Source: CAVQKZ01 sp963837325 (GTDB taxonomy: Bacteria > Actinomycetota > Actinomycetes > Mycobacteriales > Jatrophihabitantaceae). From it: a stretch of DNA of 64,000 nt. How positions within the stretch are numbered: position 1 is the first letter of the stretch; each line of letters starts with the position of its first letter. A program made the translations under genes and the position numbers. The notes under the pieces are model-generated. The model saw nothing but the letters and a program-made list of their open reading frames with translations. It searched no databases and was not told the DNA's origin. Of the stretch, positions 52,518-60,326 are shown piece by piece. Where the stretch lies: contig CAWIMV010000002.1 of the NCBI GenBank assembly GCA_963837325.1, positions 1,116,001 through 1,180,000 on the forward strand. Direction: 5' to 3'.

Positions 52518-53144
52518 GTGACCTCGCCCCTGCAGCGCGCGGTCGAGGTGATGGACCGGCTGCGTTCGCCGGGCGGCTGCCCATGGGATGCGGCTCAGAC
52601 GCACGCGTCCCTGGCCCGGTATCTGCTCGAAGAGTGCTACGAGGTGATCGAGGCCATCGAGACCGCCGATTTCGCCCTGCTGCGCGAAGAACTCGGCGAC
52701 CTGCTGCTGCAGGTGCTCTTCCACGCCCGACTCACCCAGGAACTGCCCACCGGGCAGGCGTTCTCGATCGAGGATGTTGCGGCCGATCTCGTCGACAAGC
52801 TGGTACGGCGCCATCCGCACGTCTTCGCCGGCGCCGACGGTGGCGACGCCGACACCCTGAACGAGACGTGGGAGCGGCAGAAGGTGCTGGAAAAGGGCCG
52901 CACCTCGGCGACTGACGGCGTGCCGCTGGCCCAGCCCGCGCTCGCGCTGTCGGCCAAGCTCGTGGCGCGGGCCCAGCGGGCCGGACTGGCGGTCGAGCCC
53001 GTACCGAGCGACCCGATCGGCGCACGGCTGTTCGCGGTCGTCCAGGAGGCGGTGGCGGCCGGCGTCGACCCGGAGTCGGCGCTGCGCGAGACCGCGCGGG
53101 CCTACCGTAGCGCCATGCTCGCCGCCGAATCCCCCGTTGAGTGA
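52518..53144 (+). CDS. mazG: Nucleoside triphosphate pyrophosphohydrolase MazG
   Basis: 208 aa, GTG start 21 bp after the lipoprotein gene. MazG cleaves (d)NTPs to NMP and pyrophosphate, removing damaged nucleotides. The domain is complete: VEVMDRLRSPGGCPWDAAQT, then LLEECYEVIEAIE (E-E-x2-E) and LLREELGDLLLQVLFHARL (E-x2-D), the four metal ligands, followed by DLVDKLVRRHPHVF and NETWERQK. Only one MazG domain is present, as in actinobacterial forms; the C-terminal 70 residues are helical. Its stop codon lies inside the left arm of a family B palindromic element. Confidence 0.93.
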   Translation: MTSPLQRAVEVMDRLRSPGGCPWDAAQTHASLARYLLEECYEVIEAIETADFALLREELGDLLLQVLFHARLTQELPTGQAFSIEDVAADLVDKLVRRHPHVFAGADGGDADTLNETWERQKVLEKGRTSATDGVPLAQPALALSAKLVARAQRAGLAVEPVPSDPIGARLFAVVQEAVAAGVDPESALRETARAYRSAMLAAESPVE

Positions 53145-53207
53145 CGTATCCCCATGATCAGAGACGGAGAATTCGCCGTCACTCAACCGGCAGATACGTC
53201 ACTCAAC
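53136..53207. repeat. Palindromic element, family B, copy 2
   Basis: Outer arms are perfect over 15 bp: GTTGAGTGACGTATC (53136-53150) and its complement (53193-53207). The left half continues CATGATCAGAGACGG exactly as in copy 1 at 15867, but the right inner part differs (CCGTCACTCAACC), so only GACGG/CCGTC pairs inside. The mazG TGA (53142-53144) lies in the left arm. A B-type element seems to have recombined or been partly rebuilt. Confidence 0.85.
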
Positions 53208-53229
53208 GAGGGAGGGGGAGGATCGAGTC

Positions 53230-53748
53230 GTGACGCAAACACCGGAACGCCCGGAGCCACCGGTCGTCGGCGACGAGCGGGCCACCTTGACCGGCTTCCT
53301 CGACTACTACCGCGCGACGCTCGCGCTCAAGTGCCACGGACTCACCCCGGAGCAGCTGGCCACCAGATCGACACCGCCGTCGAGCCTGTCGCTGCTCGGG
53401 CTGGTGCGGCACATGGCCGAGGTCGAGCGCAGCTGGTTCCGCGGCTTCGCCCGGGAACAGACGAGCCCGCGTTACTACAGCGACGACGACCGCGACGGGG
53501 ACTTCGACAACGCCCACGGCGACGAGGCGACCGTCCGGGATGCGTTCGAGTTCTGGGAAGCCGAGATCGAGCACGCCCGCGAGGTGGTCGCGGCCGCCGA
53601 CCTGGACCAGACCTATTACCGAGCCAAGTACGGCGGCGAGACCATCTCGCTGCGCTGGGTTCTGTTGCACATGATCGAGGAGTACGCCCGGCACTGCGGC
53701 CACGCCGACCTGCTTCGCGAGGCGATCGACGGCGTCACCGGCGACTGA
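53230..53748 (+). CDS. DinB-superfamily protein (DUF664)
   Basis: 172 aa, GTG start with GGGAGGGGGAG upstream. A four-helix DinB-like fold is expected: ATLTGFLDYYRATLALKCHG, then LLGLVRHMAEVERSWFRGF with the first metal His, and LRWVLLHMIEEYARHCGHAD with two further histidines near the end, spaced as in metal-binding DinB/YfiT/DUF664 proteins. Relatives include thiol-S-transferases that use mycothiol, but the thiol and substrate cannot be told from sequence. It stands between mazG and eno. Confidence 0.88.
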   Translation: MTQTPERPEPPVVGDERATLTGFLDYYRATLALKCHGLTPEQLATRSTPPSSLSLLGLVRHMAEVERSWFRGFAREQTSPRYYSDDDRDGDFDNAHGDEATVRDAFEFWEAEIEHAREVVAAADLDQTYYRAKYGGETISLRWVLLHMIEEYARHCGHADLLREAIDGVTGD

Positions 53749-53839
53749 GGCGCTGCGGGCGCTGCGGCGGGGCACGCCCGGTCGGCCGGGCGCGGCGGAT
53801 AGGGTTGCTCGACTGTCCGGACCGTGGAAAGGACCCTCT

Positions 53840-55171
53840 GTGGCCAGCATCGAGGCCGTCGGCGCCCGCGAGATCCTCGACTCCCGCGGCAACCCCACCG
53901 TCGAGGTCGAGGTCGCCCTTGACGACGGCACGCTGTCGCGCGCGGCGGTGCCCAGCGGCGCGTCCACCGGGGCTCATGAGGCGGTCGAACTGCGCGACGG
54001 CGGCGAGCGCTACGGCGGCAAGGGTGTGCGCCAGGCCGTCACCGGAGTGCTCGACACGATCGGACCCGAGCTCGTCGGATTCGAGGCCAGCGAGCAGCGC
54101 CTGATCGACGCCGCCTTGATCGACCTGGACGCCACGCCCGACAAGAGCCGGCTCGGAGCCAACGCCATCCTCGGCGTGTCACTCGCAGTGGCCAAGGCGG
54201 CCGCCAGCTCGGCTGAACTGCCGCTGTTTCGCTACCTCGGCGGCCCGAACGCCTATCTGCTGCCCGTGCCGATGATGAACATCCTCAACGGCGGGGCCCA
54301 CGCCGACTCCAACGTCGACGTACAGGAGTTCATGATCGCGCCGATCGGGGCGGCCACGTTCAGCGACGCGGTGCGCTACGGCGCCGAGGTCTATCACGCG
54401 CTCAAGGCGGTGCTCAAGAGCAAGGGCCTGTCCACGGGCCTCGGCGACGAGGGCGGCTTCGCGCCCAACCTGGACTCCAACCGGGCCGCACTCGACCTCA
54501 TCGTCGAAGCCATCGACCAGACCGGGCTGACGGCCGGCGTCGACATCGCGCTGGCGCTCGACGTCGCCGCCACCGAGTTCCATTCCCACGACGGCTACCA
54601 GTTCGAGGGGTCGGTGGCCAGCACCGATGCCATGATCAAGTACTACGCCGGGCTGGTCGAGAACTACCCGATCGTGTCGATCGAGGACCCGCTCGCCGAG
54701 GATGACTGGGCGGCCTGGGACACCCTGACCGGCGAGCTCGACGACCGCGTGCAGATCGTCGGTGACGACCTGTTCGTCACCAATCCGACCCGGCTCGCTC
54801 GGGGCATCGAGTCCGGCGCGGCCAACGCCCTGCTGGTGAAGGTGAACCAGATCGGCACGCTCACCGAGACCTTCGACGCCGTCGACCTCGCCCACCGGCA
54901 CGGCTACCGCTGCATGATGAGCCACCGCTCCGGCGAGACCGAGGACACCACGATCGCCGACCTGGCAGTCGCCACCAACTGCGGGCAGATCAAGTCCGGT
55001 GCGCCGGCCCGCAGCGAGCGCGTCGCGAAGTACAACCAGCTGCTGCGCATCGAGGAGGAGCTCGACGACGCCGCCCGCTACGCCGGCGCCGCCGCGTTCC
55101 CGCGCTATGAGCCCGCCGAGTTCGTCGCGCCGGAAGACGACCCCCACCGCGACGCGACAGTGCAGCACTGA
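53840..55171 (+). CDS. eno: Enolase
   Basis: 443 aa, GTG start. It interconverts 2-phosphoglycerate and PEP. Seen: the N-terminal REILDSRGNPTVEVEVALDD and SGASTGAHEAVELRDGG; NILNGGAHADSNVDVQEFMI; GLGDEGGFAPNLDSN; the metal ligands in LALDVAATEF, SIEDPLAEDDW and IVGDDLFVTNP; LVKVNQIGTLTET with the catalytic Lys; and MMSHRSGETEDTTIADLAVA. A few extra C-terminal residues follow the usual end. It opens the conserved actinobacterial operon eno-ftsB-DUF501-ppx, with each start overlapping the previous stop. Confidence 0.97.
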   Translation: MASIEAVGAREILDSRGNPTVEVEVALDDGTLSRAAVPSGASTGAHEAVELRDGGERYGGKGVRQAVTGVLDTIGPELVGFEASEQRLIDAALIDLDATPDKSRLGANAILGVSLAVAKAAASSAELPLFRYLGGPNAYLLPVPMMNILNGGAHADSNVDVQEFMIAPIGAATFSDAVRYGAEVYHALKAVLKSKGLSTGLGDEGGFAPNLDSNRAALDLIVEAIDQTGLTAGVDIALALDVAATEFHSHDGYQFEGSVASTDAMIKYYAGLVENYPIVSIEDPLAEDDWAAWDTLTGELDDRVQIVGDDLFVTNPTRLARGIESGAANALLVKVNQIGTLTETFDAVDLAHRHGYRCMMSHRSGETEDTTIADLAVATNCGQIKSGAPARSERVAKYNQLLRIEEELDDAARYAGAAAFPRYEPAEFVAPEDDPHRDATVQH

Positions 55172-55581
55172 TGGCCGGACCGGTCCAGAGTCCGCGGCCG
55201 CGCCGGCACCGCGCCGTCACCGGCCGCGCGCTGGTGTTGGGCACCTTGGTCGTGCTGCTCTTGGTCGTGCTCGCCTCGCCCTTGCACCGGTACTTCGGCA
55301 GTCGCAGCGACGTGCAGCACGCCGCCCAGCAGCTGCGCGACGACCAGTCGCAGCTGGCCGAGATGAACAAGCAGTTGAAGCGGTGGAGCGACCCGGGTTA
55401 CATCCAGCGGCAGGCCCGGTTGCGGCTGCAGTACGCGATGCCCGGCGACACGGTGTACATCGTGACCGGCCCGGACCAGCCGTCGGACATCATCACCTCG
55501 ACCGGGAAAGCGAAGCCCAAGCCGACCAACGACACCTGGAACAAGCGGCTGTGGGAGACGGTGCAGAAGGCCGGCTCTTGA
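55171..55581 (+). CDS. Septum formation initiator FtsB/DivIC
   Basis: 136 aa; ATG overlaps the eno stop (TGATG). Short Arg-rich cytoplasmic start, one membrane helix (ALVLGTLVVLLLVVLASPL, about residues 22-40), a coiled coil (DVQHAAQQLRDDQSQLAEMN, about residues 50-75), then the conserved WSDPGYIQRQARLRLQYAMP that defines the DivIC/FtsB family. It would form the FtsQLB-type complex at the division site. The context after eno is the usual one in actinomycetes. Confidence 0.93.
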   Translation: MAGPVQSPRPRRHRAVTGRALVLGTLVVLLLVVLASPLHRYFGSRSDVQHAAQQLRDDQSQLAEMNKQLKRWSDPGYIQRQARLRLQYAMPGDTVYIVTGPDQPSDIITSTGKAKPKPTNDTWNKRLWETVQKAGS

Positions 55582-56078
55582 GCCTGCTGGCTGCCGGTGA
55601 CCGAGCGGTGGTGGCGGCCCAGTTGGGGCGGGCGCCGCGCGCGATCCGCGCCGTCGCCCACTGGTGTCCATGCGGCAATCCCGATGTCATCGAGACCTCG
55701 CCGCGTTTGCCCGACGGCACGCCATTTCCGACCCTGTACTACCTGACCTGTCCGCGGGCCGCGTCGGCGATCGGCACCCTTGAAGCATCCGGTCTGATGA
55801 GCGAGATGACGGATCGACTGGCCCGCGACCCCGAGCTCGCGGCCGCCTACCTGGCTGCCCACGAGTCCTATCTCGCCGGGCGCGAGGAGATCGAGCACGT
55901 CGACGAGATCGACGGGATCAGCGCCGGCGGGATGCCCAACCGGGTCAAGTGCCTGCACGTTCTCGTGGCGCACTCGCTCGCGGCCGGCGGCGGCGTCAAC
56001 CCACTCGGTGACGAAGCCCTGGCCGCGCTTCCGGACTGGAGTACGAGCGGTCCGTGTGTCGAACGGCCCATCGAGTGA
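55578..56078 (+). CDS. DUF501 family protein
   Basis: 166 aa. The TTG start at 55578 overlaps the ftsB stop (TTGA) and gives the expected N-terminus: GDRAVVAAQLGRAPRAIRAV, followed by HWCPCGNPDVIETSPRLPDG, PFPTLYYLTCPRAASAIGTL and, near the end, GGMPNRVKCLHVLVAHSLAA. The cysteines and histidines (CPCG, C, KCLH, H) are invariant in DUF501 and could bind a metal. No biochemical function is established. It is nearly always found between divIC and ppx in actinobacteria, as here. Confidence 0.92.
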   Translation: MSLLAAGDRAVVAAQLGRAPRAIRAVAHWCPCGNPDVIETSPRLPDGTPFPTLYYLTCPRAASAIGTLEASGLMSEMTDRLARDPELAAAYLAAHESYLAGREEIEHVDEIDGISAGGMPNRVKCLHVLVAHSLAAGGGVNPLGDEALAALPDWSTSGPCVERPIE

Positions 56079-56995
56079 GGGTCGCCGGGATCGACTGCGG
56101 GACGAACTCGATCCGGCTGCTCGTCGCCGACGCGGTGGACGGTCAGCTCGTCGACGTCACCCGGGAGATGCGGATCGTGCGGCTGGGCGAAGGGGTGGAC
56201 CGCACGGGATCGCTGGCCCCGCAAGCGCTTGAGCGCACCCGGGCCGCCCTCCGCGACTACGCCGCCACCATCACGGCCAACGGCGCCGAGCGGGTGCGGA
56301 TGGTCGCCACCAGCGCCACACGCGACGCGGCCAACCGTGACGTTTTCGTGTCGATGGTGCGCGCGGTCCTGGGCCGCGATCCGGAGGTCATCTCGGGCCG
56401 GGAGGAGGCCGCCCTGTCCTTCGCCGGCGCCGTTGCCAGCCTGCGCGATCTGCGTGGGCCGGTGCTGGTCGCCGACATCGGCGGAGGCTCGACGGAACTG
56501 GTCGTCGGCTCGCCGGACGGTGCCGGCGGGCTGCGCGCACGCAGCATGGACGTCGGGTGCGTCCGGATGACCGAGCGGCACCTGCGCAGCGATCCGCCCA
56601 CGCCCGAGCAGATCGAGGCCGCCGTCGCCGACGTGCGGCAGGCGATCGACCAGGTCCGAGGCGATGTGCCGCTGTACGACGTGGGCACGTTCGTCGGGGT
56701 GGCCGGGACGGTGACAACGGTGGCCGCGATCGCGCTCGGGCTCGACCGCTACGACGCTGCCGCCATCCACGGCCGGGTGCTGAGCGCGCCCCAGGTGCAC
56801 GATGTCACGGCCCGGCTCTTGGCGATGACCCACGACGAGCGGGCCGCCCTGCCAGTCATGCATCCGGGCCGGGTCGACGTGATCGGGGCGGGCGCCCTGA
56901 TCCTGCGGAGCCTCGTCGAGGCCACCGGCGCGGCCGAGGTCATCGCGAGCGAACACGACATCCTCGACGGCATCGCCCTGAGCCTGTTGGGCTGA
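56075..56995 (+). CDS. Ppx/GppA family exopolyphosphatase
   Basis: 306 aa; GTG in a GTGA overlap with the DUF501 gene. ASKHA fold: VAGIDCGTNSIRLLVADAVD (phosphate 1 loop), TREMRIVRLGEGVDRTGSLA, MVATSATRDAANRDVFVSMV, ISGREEAALSFAGAVASL with the catalytic Glu, and VLVADIGGGSTELVVGSPDG (phosphate 2 loop). It is the short, two-domain actinobacterial form (Ppx1-like), which acts on polyphosphate or on guanosine pentaphosphate. It ends the eno operon; the sugar transporter follows after 150 bp with its own control. Confidence 0.92.
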   Translation: MRVAGIDCGTNSIRLLVADAVDGQLVDVTREMRIVRLGEGVDRTGSLAPQALERTRAALRDYAATITANGAERVRMVATSATRDAANRDVFVSMVRAVLGRDPEVISGREEAALSFAGAVASLRDLRGPVLVADIGGGSTELVVGSPDGAGGLRARSMDVGCVRMTERHLRSDPPTPEQIEAAVADVRQAIDQVRGDVPLYDVGTFVGVAGTVTTVAAIALGLDRYDAAAIHGRVLSAPQVHDVTARLLAMTHDERAALPVMHPGRVDVIGAGALILRSLVEATGAAEVIASEHDILDGIALSLLG

Positions 56996-57032
56996 GGTTT
57001 CGACTCGAACTCGGTCCGGCTGAATTCTGGCT

Positions 57033-57048
57033 ACTGGTCTAGACCACT
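57033..57048. promoter_or_regulatory. DasR-responsive element (dre), perfect consensus
   Basis: ACTGGTCTAGACCACT, containing the 12-bp palindrome TGGTCTAGACCA, lies 98 bp before the start of the sugar-binding protein gene. It matches the known 16-bp consensus bound by the GntR/HutC regulator DasR, which represses amino-sugar uptake genes until glucosamine-6-phosphate is present. A DasR gene is not in this window. Confidence 0.88.
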
Positions 57049-57145
57049 GGCCGGAATGAGGGTAGCGTCCGGGCATCGTGAGGGTGGCGACGGGGACGTC
57101 GGCGTTCGCACAAACGTCGTCACAACAAGCAGGAAGAGGTCGGAC

Positions 57146-58402
57146 ATGAAACGAGGCCTGGTCGCGGCCGTGGCGCTGAGCGCCGCGGCAGTCCTTGCCC
57201 TGAGCGCGTGCAGCAGCAGCAGTTCCAAGAAGAGCGGCAGCGGCAACGGCACGACGACGCTCAAGCTGGTGGGCGCCGACTACGGCACGGGGCCGGCGAA
57301 CACCACCCAGAAGTACTGGGAACAGATCGCCACCGCCTTCCACGCGCAGAACCCGAAGATCACGGTCAAAGTGCAGACCATCAACTGGAACGACTTCGAC
57401 ACCCAGGTCCAGACGATGGTGCAGAACCACCAGTTCCCCGACATCACTGAGGGCGACTACTTCTCCAACTACGCGCAGGAAGGCCTGCTCTACAAGGCCA
57501 GCGACGTCATGACCAACTCGAGCAACCTGATGCCGGTATTCGCCAAGCTCGGCAGCTACAAGGACGCGCAGTACGGCATGCCGTTCACGACCAGTTCGCG
57601 CACGCTGTTCTACAACAAGAAGCTGTTCGAGCAGGCCCACATCATGTCCCCGCCGCAGACCTGGGCCGACATCCAGGCCGATGCGCTCAAGATCAAGGCG
57701 CTCGGCAAGATCGGCTTCGGACTGCCGCTCGGCTCGGAAGAGGCGCAGGGCGAGTCGCTGCTGTGGATGCTCGGCAATGGCGGCAACTACAAGGACTCCA
57801 ATGGCGACTGGGCCATCGACAGCTCCAAGAACGTCGAGACGTTCCAGTTCCTGAAGCAGCTGGTGGGCTCCGGCGCCACTGAGCCCAACCCGGGCAACAA
57901 GAACCGCACCGACCTGTGGAAGCAGTTCGCGCAGGGCCAGATCGGCATGATCAACGGCTCGCCGGCGCTCATCCCGATCATCGAGGGTGGCAAGGTGCTC
58001 AGCACTTCGGACTGGACGTCGGTGCCGATCGCCGGCAAGTCCGGGCCGCTCGAGAGCACTCTCGGCGTTTGCGACTTCGTCGCGGCCTTCAAGAACGGCG
58101 GCACCTCGAAGCAGGCCGCGATCAAGAAGTTCCTCGACTTCGCGTACTCCGACAAGTACCAGCTGCAGTTCGACAAGGAGTACGACCTGCTGCCGGCTAC
58201 GACCTCGGCCGCACAGTCGCTCTCGTCGGATCCGATCTTCGGCCCGTTCCTCAAGGCGCTTCCGAAGGCCGTCCAGTACCCGAGTGACACGGTGTGGGCG
58301 AATGTGAAGACCCAGATCCAGCACACGATCGGCACAGCGGTGACCGGTGACCCCAAGAAGGTCCTCGGCACCATTCAGACGACCGCCAAGAAGGGCAGCT
58401 GA
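57146..58402 (+). CDS. Sugar ABC transporter substrate-binding lipoprotein (DasA-like)
   Basis: 418 aa, ATG with AGGAAGAGG upstream. Lipoprotein signal LVAAVALSAAAVLALSAC, lipidated Cys at about residue 22, followed by a Ser/Lys/Gly linker. The rest is a family 1 extracellular solute-binding protein: LKLVGADYGTGPANTTQKYW, NWNDFDTQVQTMVQNHQFPD, GMPFTTSSRTLFYNKKLFEQ, and MINGSPALIPIIEGG. The dre site upstream and the ROK kinase downstream point to an amino sugar such as chitobiose or GlcNAc. A strong hairpin after the stop likely lets this gene be expressed above the permeases. Confidence 0.9.
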   Translation: MKRGLVAAVALSAAAVLALSACSSSSSKKSGSGNGTTTLKLVGADYGTGPANTTQKYWEQIATAFHAQNPKITVKVQTINWNDFDTQVQTMVQNHQFPDITEGDYFSNYAQEGLLYKASDVMTNSSNLMPVFAKLGSYKDAQYGMPFTTSSRTLFYNKKLFEQAHIMSPPQTWADIQADALKIKALGKIGFGLPLGSEEAQGESLLWMLGNGGNYKDSNGDWAIDSSKNVETFQFLKQLVGSGATEPNPGNKNRTDLWKQFAQGQIGMINGSPALIPIIEGGKVLSTSDWTSVPIAGKSGPLESTLGVCDFVAAFKNGGTSKQAAIKKFLDFAYSDKYQLQFDKEYDLLPATTSAAQSLSSDPIFGPFLKALPKAVQYPSDTVWANVKTQIQHTIGTAVTGDPKKVLGTIQTTAKKGS

Positions 58403-58410
58403 TCCAGTCG

Positions 58411-58452
58411 TCCCGGCGCGGGGAGCGGCCCTTCTCCCTCCCCGTGCCGGGA
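58411..58452 (+). terminator. Attenuating hairpin between binding protein and permease genes
   Basis: 15-bp stem TCCCGGCGCGGGGAG with CTCCCCGTGCCGGGA (one G-U pair, 12-base loop), followed by TCCTTTCTCTCC. It lies 9 bp after the binding-protein stop. Such hairpins in sugar ABC operons reduce read-through and protect the upstream mRNA, raising the ratio of binding protein to permease. Confidence 0.82.
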
Positions 58453-58481
58453 TCCTTTCTCTCCTGCCGGGGTGACGAGCG

Positions 58482-59432
58482 ATGGCCGAGCAGAGCACCG
58501 TAACCGCAGCCCGGCGCCGCTCACGGCCTCGGCAGAGCCCGGGCCGCCGGGTGGCGCGCGCGGCCTACCCGCTGCTCTGGATCGGCCCGGCGATCGCCCT
58601 CATCGCCGTCGTCGTGCTGTGGCCGGTCGTGGTCATGTTCCGGACCTCGATGCAGCACATCAGCCCGGACGGGTTCATCCTCGGATCGGCCGGCGGCAAG
58701 AACTTCAGCGCGCTGTTCGACGAGCCCGACCTCAAGGGCGTGCTGATCCGCACGATTGTCTGGGTGGTGGCGGTTGTTGCGGTGACGATGCTGCTGTCGC
58801 TCGGCCTGGCCCAGTTGTTCAACCAACGGTTCCCCGGCCGGCGGGTGGCTCGGTGGGCCCTGATCGCGCCTTGGGCAGCGTCGGTGATGATGACGTCCCT
58901 GGTCTTCCGTTGGGCGCTGGACGCCAACAACGGCGTCATCAACGTCTTCCTGCACGACATCGGGCTGCTCAAGGGGTTCAACAGCAATCAGGCCGACTGG
59001 CTGGGCCGGCCGACGTCGGCATTCGTGTGGATGATGGTCGTCGCCGTGTTCGTGTCGCTGCCTTTCTCGACCTACGCCCTGCTCGCCGGTATGCAGACCA
59101 TCCCGCAGGACGTGTACGAGGCGGCCCGGGTAGATGGAGCCTCCCGCTGGCAGGTGTACCGGTCCATCACCCTGCCGCTGCTGCGCCCGGCCTTCCTGGT
59201 CGCGGCGCTCATCAACGTCATCAACGTCTTCAACTCGTTCCCGATCATCTGGGAGATGACCCGCGGCGGTCCGGGTTACCAGACGAGTACAACGACGACG
59301 TTCATGTTCTTGCTCAAGCAGAGTTACATCGGCGAGTCCGCCGCCATGTCCGTCATCAACTTCGGCTTGGTGATTCTGATCGTGCTGCTCTTCCTGCGGG
59401 CGACGCGCTGGAGAGAGCAGGTGCAAGCGTGA
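58482..59432 (+). CDS. Sugar ABC transporter permease (DasB/MalF-like)
   Basis: 316 aa with six membrane helices. The first, PLLWIGPAIALIAVVVLWPV, begins at about residue 30 after an Arg-rich start. The conserved cytoplasmic EAA loop is DVYEAARVDGASRWQVYRSI, then TLPLLRP, and contacts the ATPase. No ATPase gene lies in the operon, as in DasABC and related Streptomyces systems that share the MsiK ATPase encoded elsewhere. It pairs with the next permease, whose GTG overlaps its stop. Confidence 0.92.
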   Translation: MAEQSTVTAARRRSRPRQSPGRRVARAAYPLLWIGPAIALIAVVVLWPVVVMFRTSMQHISPDGFILGSAGGKNFSALFDEPDLKGVLIRTIVWVVAVVAVTMLLSLGLAQLFNQRFPGRRVARWALIAPWAASVMMTSLVFRWALDANNGVINVFLHDIGLLKGFNSNQADWLGRPTSAFVWMMVVAVFVSLPFSTYALLAGMQTIPQDVYEAARVDGASRWQVYRSITLPLLRPAFLVAALINVINVFNSFPIIWEMTRGGPGYQTSTTTTFMFLLKQSYIGESAAMSVINFGLVILIVLLFLRATRWREQVQA

Positions 59433-60322
59433 CCGCCGCTACCACTGAGGCCCGCCCGGCGGTTGTGGCCGCCCCGGCGCGCACCAAACGCAAGCGCACG
59501 ACGCGCTTGACGCCGCGCACGATCGTGTTGGCGCTGGCCGCGTACGCGATTGCGATGATCTTCATCCTGCCCTACGTCGAGATGGTGATCTCCGCGCTGC
59601 GGCCACCGAAGGAACTGCTGGCGCGCGGTTACCTGCCCCAGCACTACGACTGGTCGAACTTCACGTCCATCTGGAAGACCGGCTTCGGCAAGAACCTCAG
59701 CGCCAGCCTGAAGGTGGCCGGCGGGGCGACGTTGCTCGTGCTGGTGGTCGCGCTCCCGGCGGCGTACTTCACCGCGCGGCGGCGGTTTCGCGGTCGGGCG
59801 GTGTTCCTGTTGCTCGTGCTGGCCACGCAGATGTTCCAGCCCGCGGCAATGCTCGTGGGCATCCAGCGCGAGTTCATCAGCTTTGACCTGCCGAGCCCGA
59901 TCTTGTCGCTCATCCTCGTCAACGCCGGGTTCAACCTGGCGTTCGCGGTCTGGATCCTCAACGCCTATTTCAGTTCGATTCCGGCCGAGCTGGAAGAGGC
60001 GGCCATGGTCGACGGCACCAGCCGGCTCGGCGCACTCGGCCGGATTACGCTGCCGTTGGCGCTGCCCGGCATCGTCACCGCTCTGATCTTCACGTTCATC
60101 GGTGCGTGGAACGAGTTGCTGGTGGCTTTGACGTTGACGCTGGGCGCCCCGGACCGCCAACGGCCGCTGACCGTGGGGATCAACAACTACATCGGCCAGT
60201 ACTCGATCGACTGGGGGCACCTGTTCGCCGGATCGGTGATCGCCACCCTGCCCGTCATCGCGCTCTTCGCGATCATCGAGGGCAAGGTCGTCGGCGGGCT
60301 CACCGCGGGCTCGATCAAATAG
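59429..60322 (+). CDS. Sugar ABC transporter permease (DasC/MalG-like)
   Basis: 297 aa; GTG in a GTGA overlap with the first permease. The Thr/Arg-rich start (about 30 residues) leads to six helices; the EAA loop is ELEEAAMVDGTSRLGALGRI, then TLPLALPG. The C-terminus VIATLPVIALFAIIEGKVVG, ending LTAGSIK, is the classic MalG-type end. It forms the channel with the MalF-like partner. The ROK kinase gene follows after 4 bp, so transport and sugar phosphorylation are in one transcript. Confidence 0.92.
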   Translation: MTAATTEARPAVVAAPARTKRKRTTRLTPRTIVLALAAYAIAMIFILPYVEMVISALRPPKELLARGYLPQHYDWSNFTSIWKTGFGKNLSASLKVAGGATLLVLVVALPAAYFTARRRFRGRAVFLLLVLATQMFQPAAMLVGIQREFISFDLPSPILSLILVNAGFNLAFAVWILNAYFSSIPAELEEAAMVDGTSRLGALGRITLPLALPGIVTALIFTFIGAWNELLVALTLTLGAPDRQRPLTVGINNYIGQYSIDWGHLFAGSVIATLPVIALFAIIEGKVVGGLTAGSIK

Positions 60323-60326
60323 TCGC

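Noticed and set aside
55868..58498. 876-codon minus-strand frame opposite ppx and the sugar-binding protein gene
   Set aside because: It runs across two clear genes and a dre-containing promoter, and its translation is low-complexity Arg/Asp/Val.
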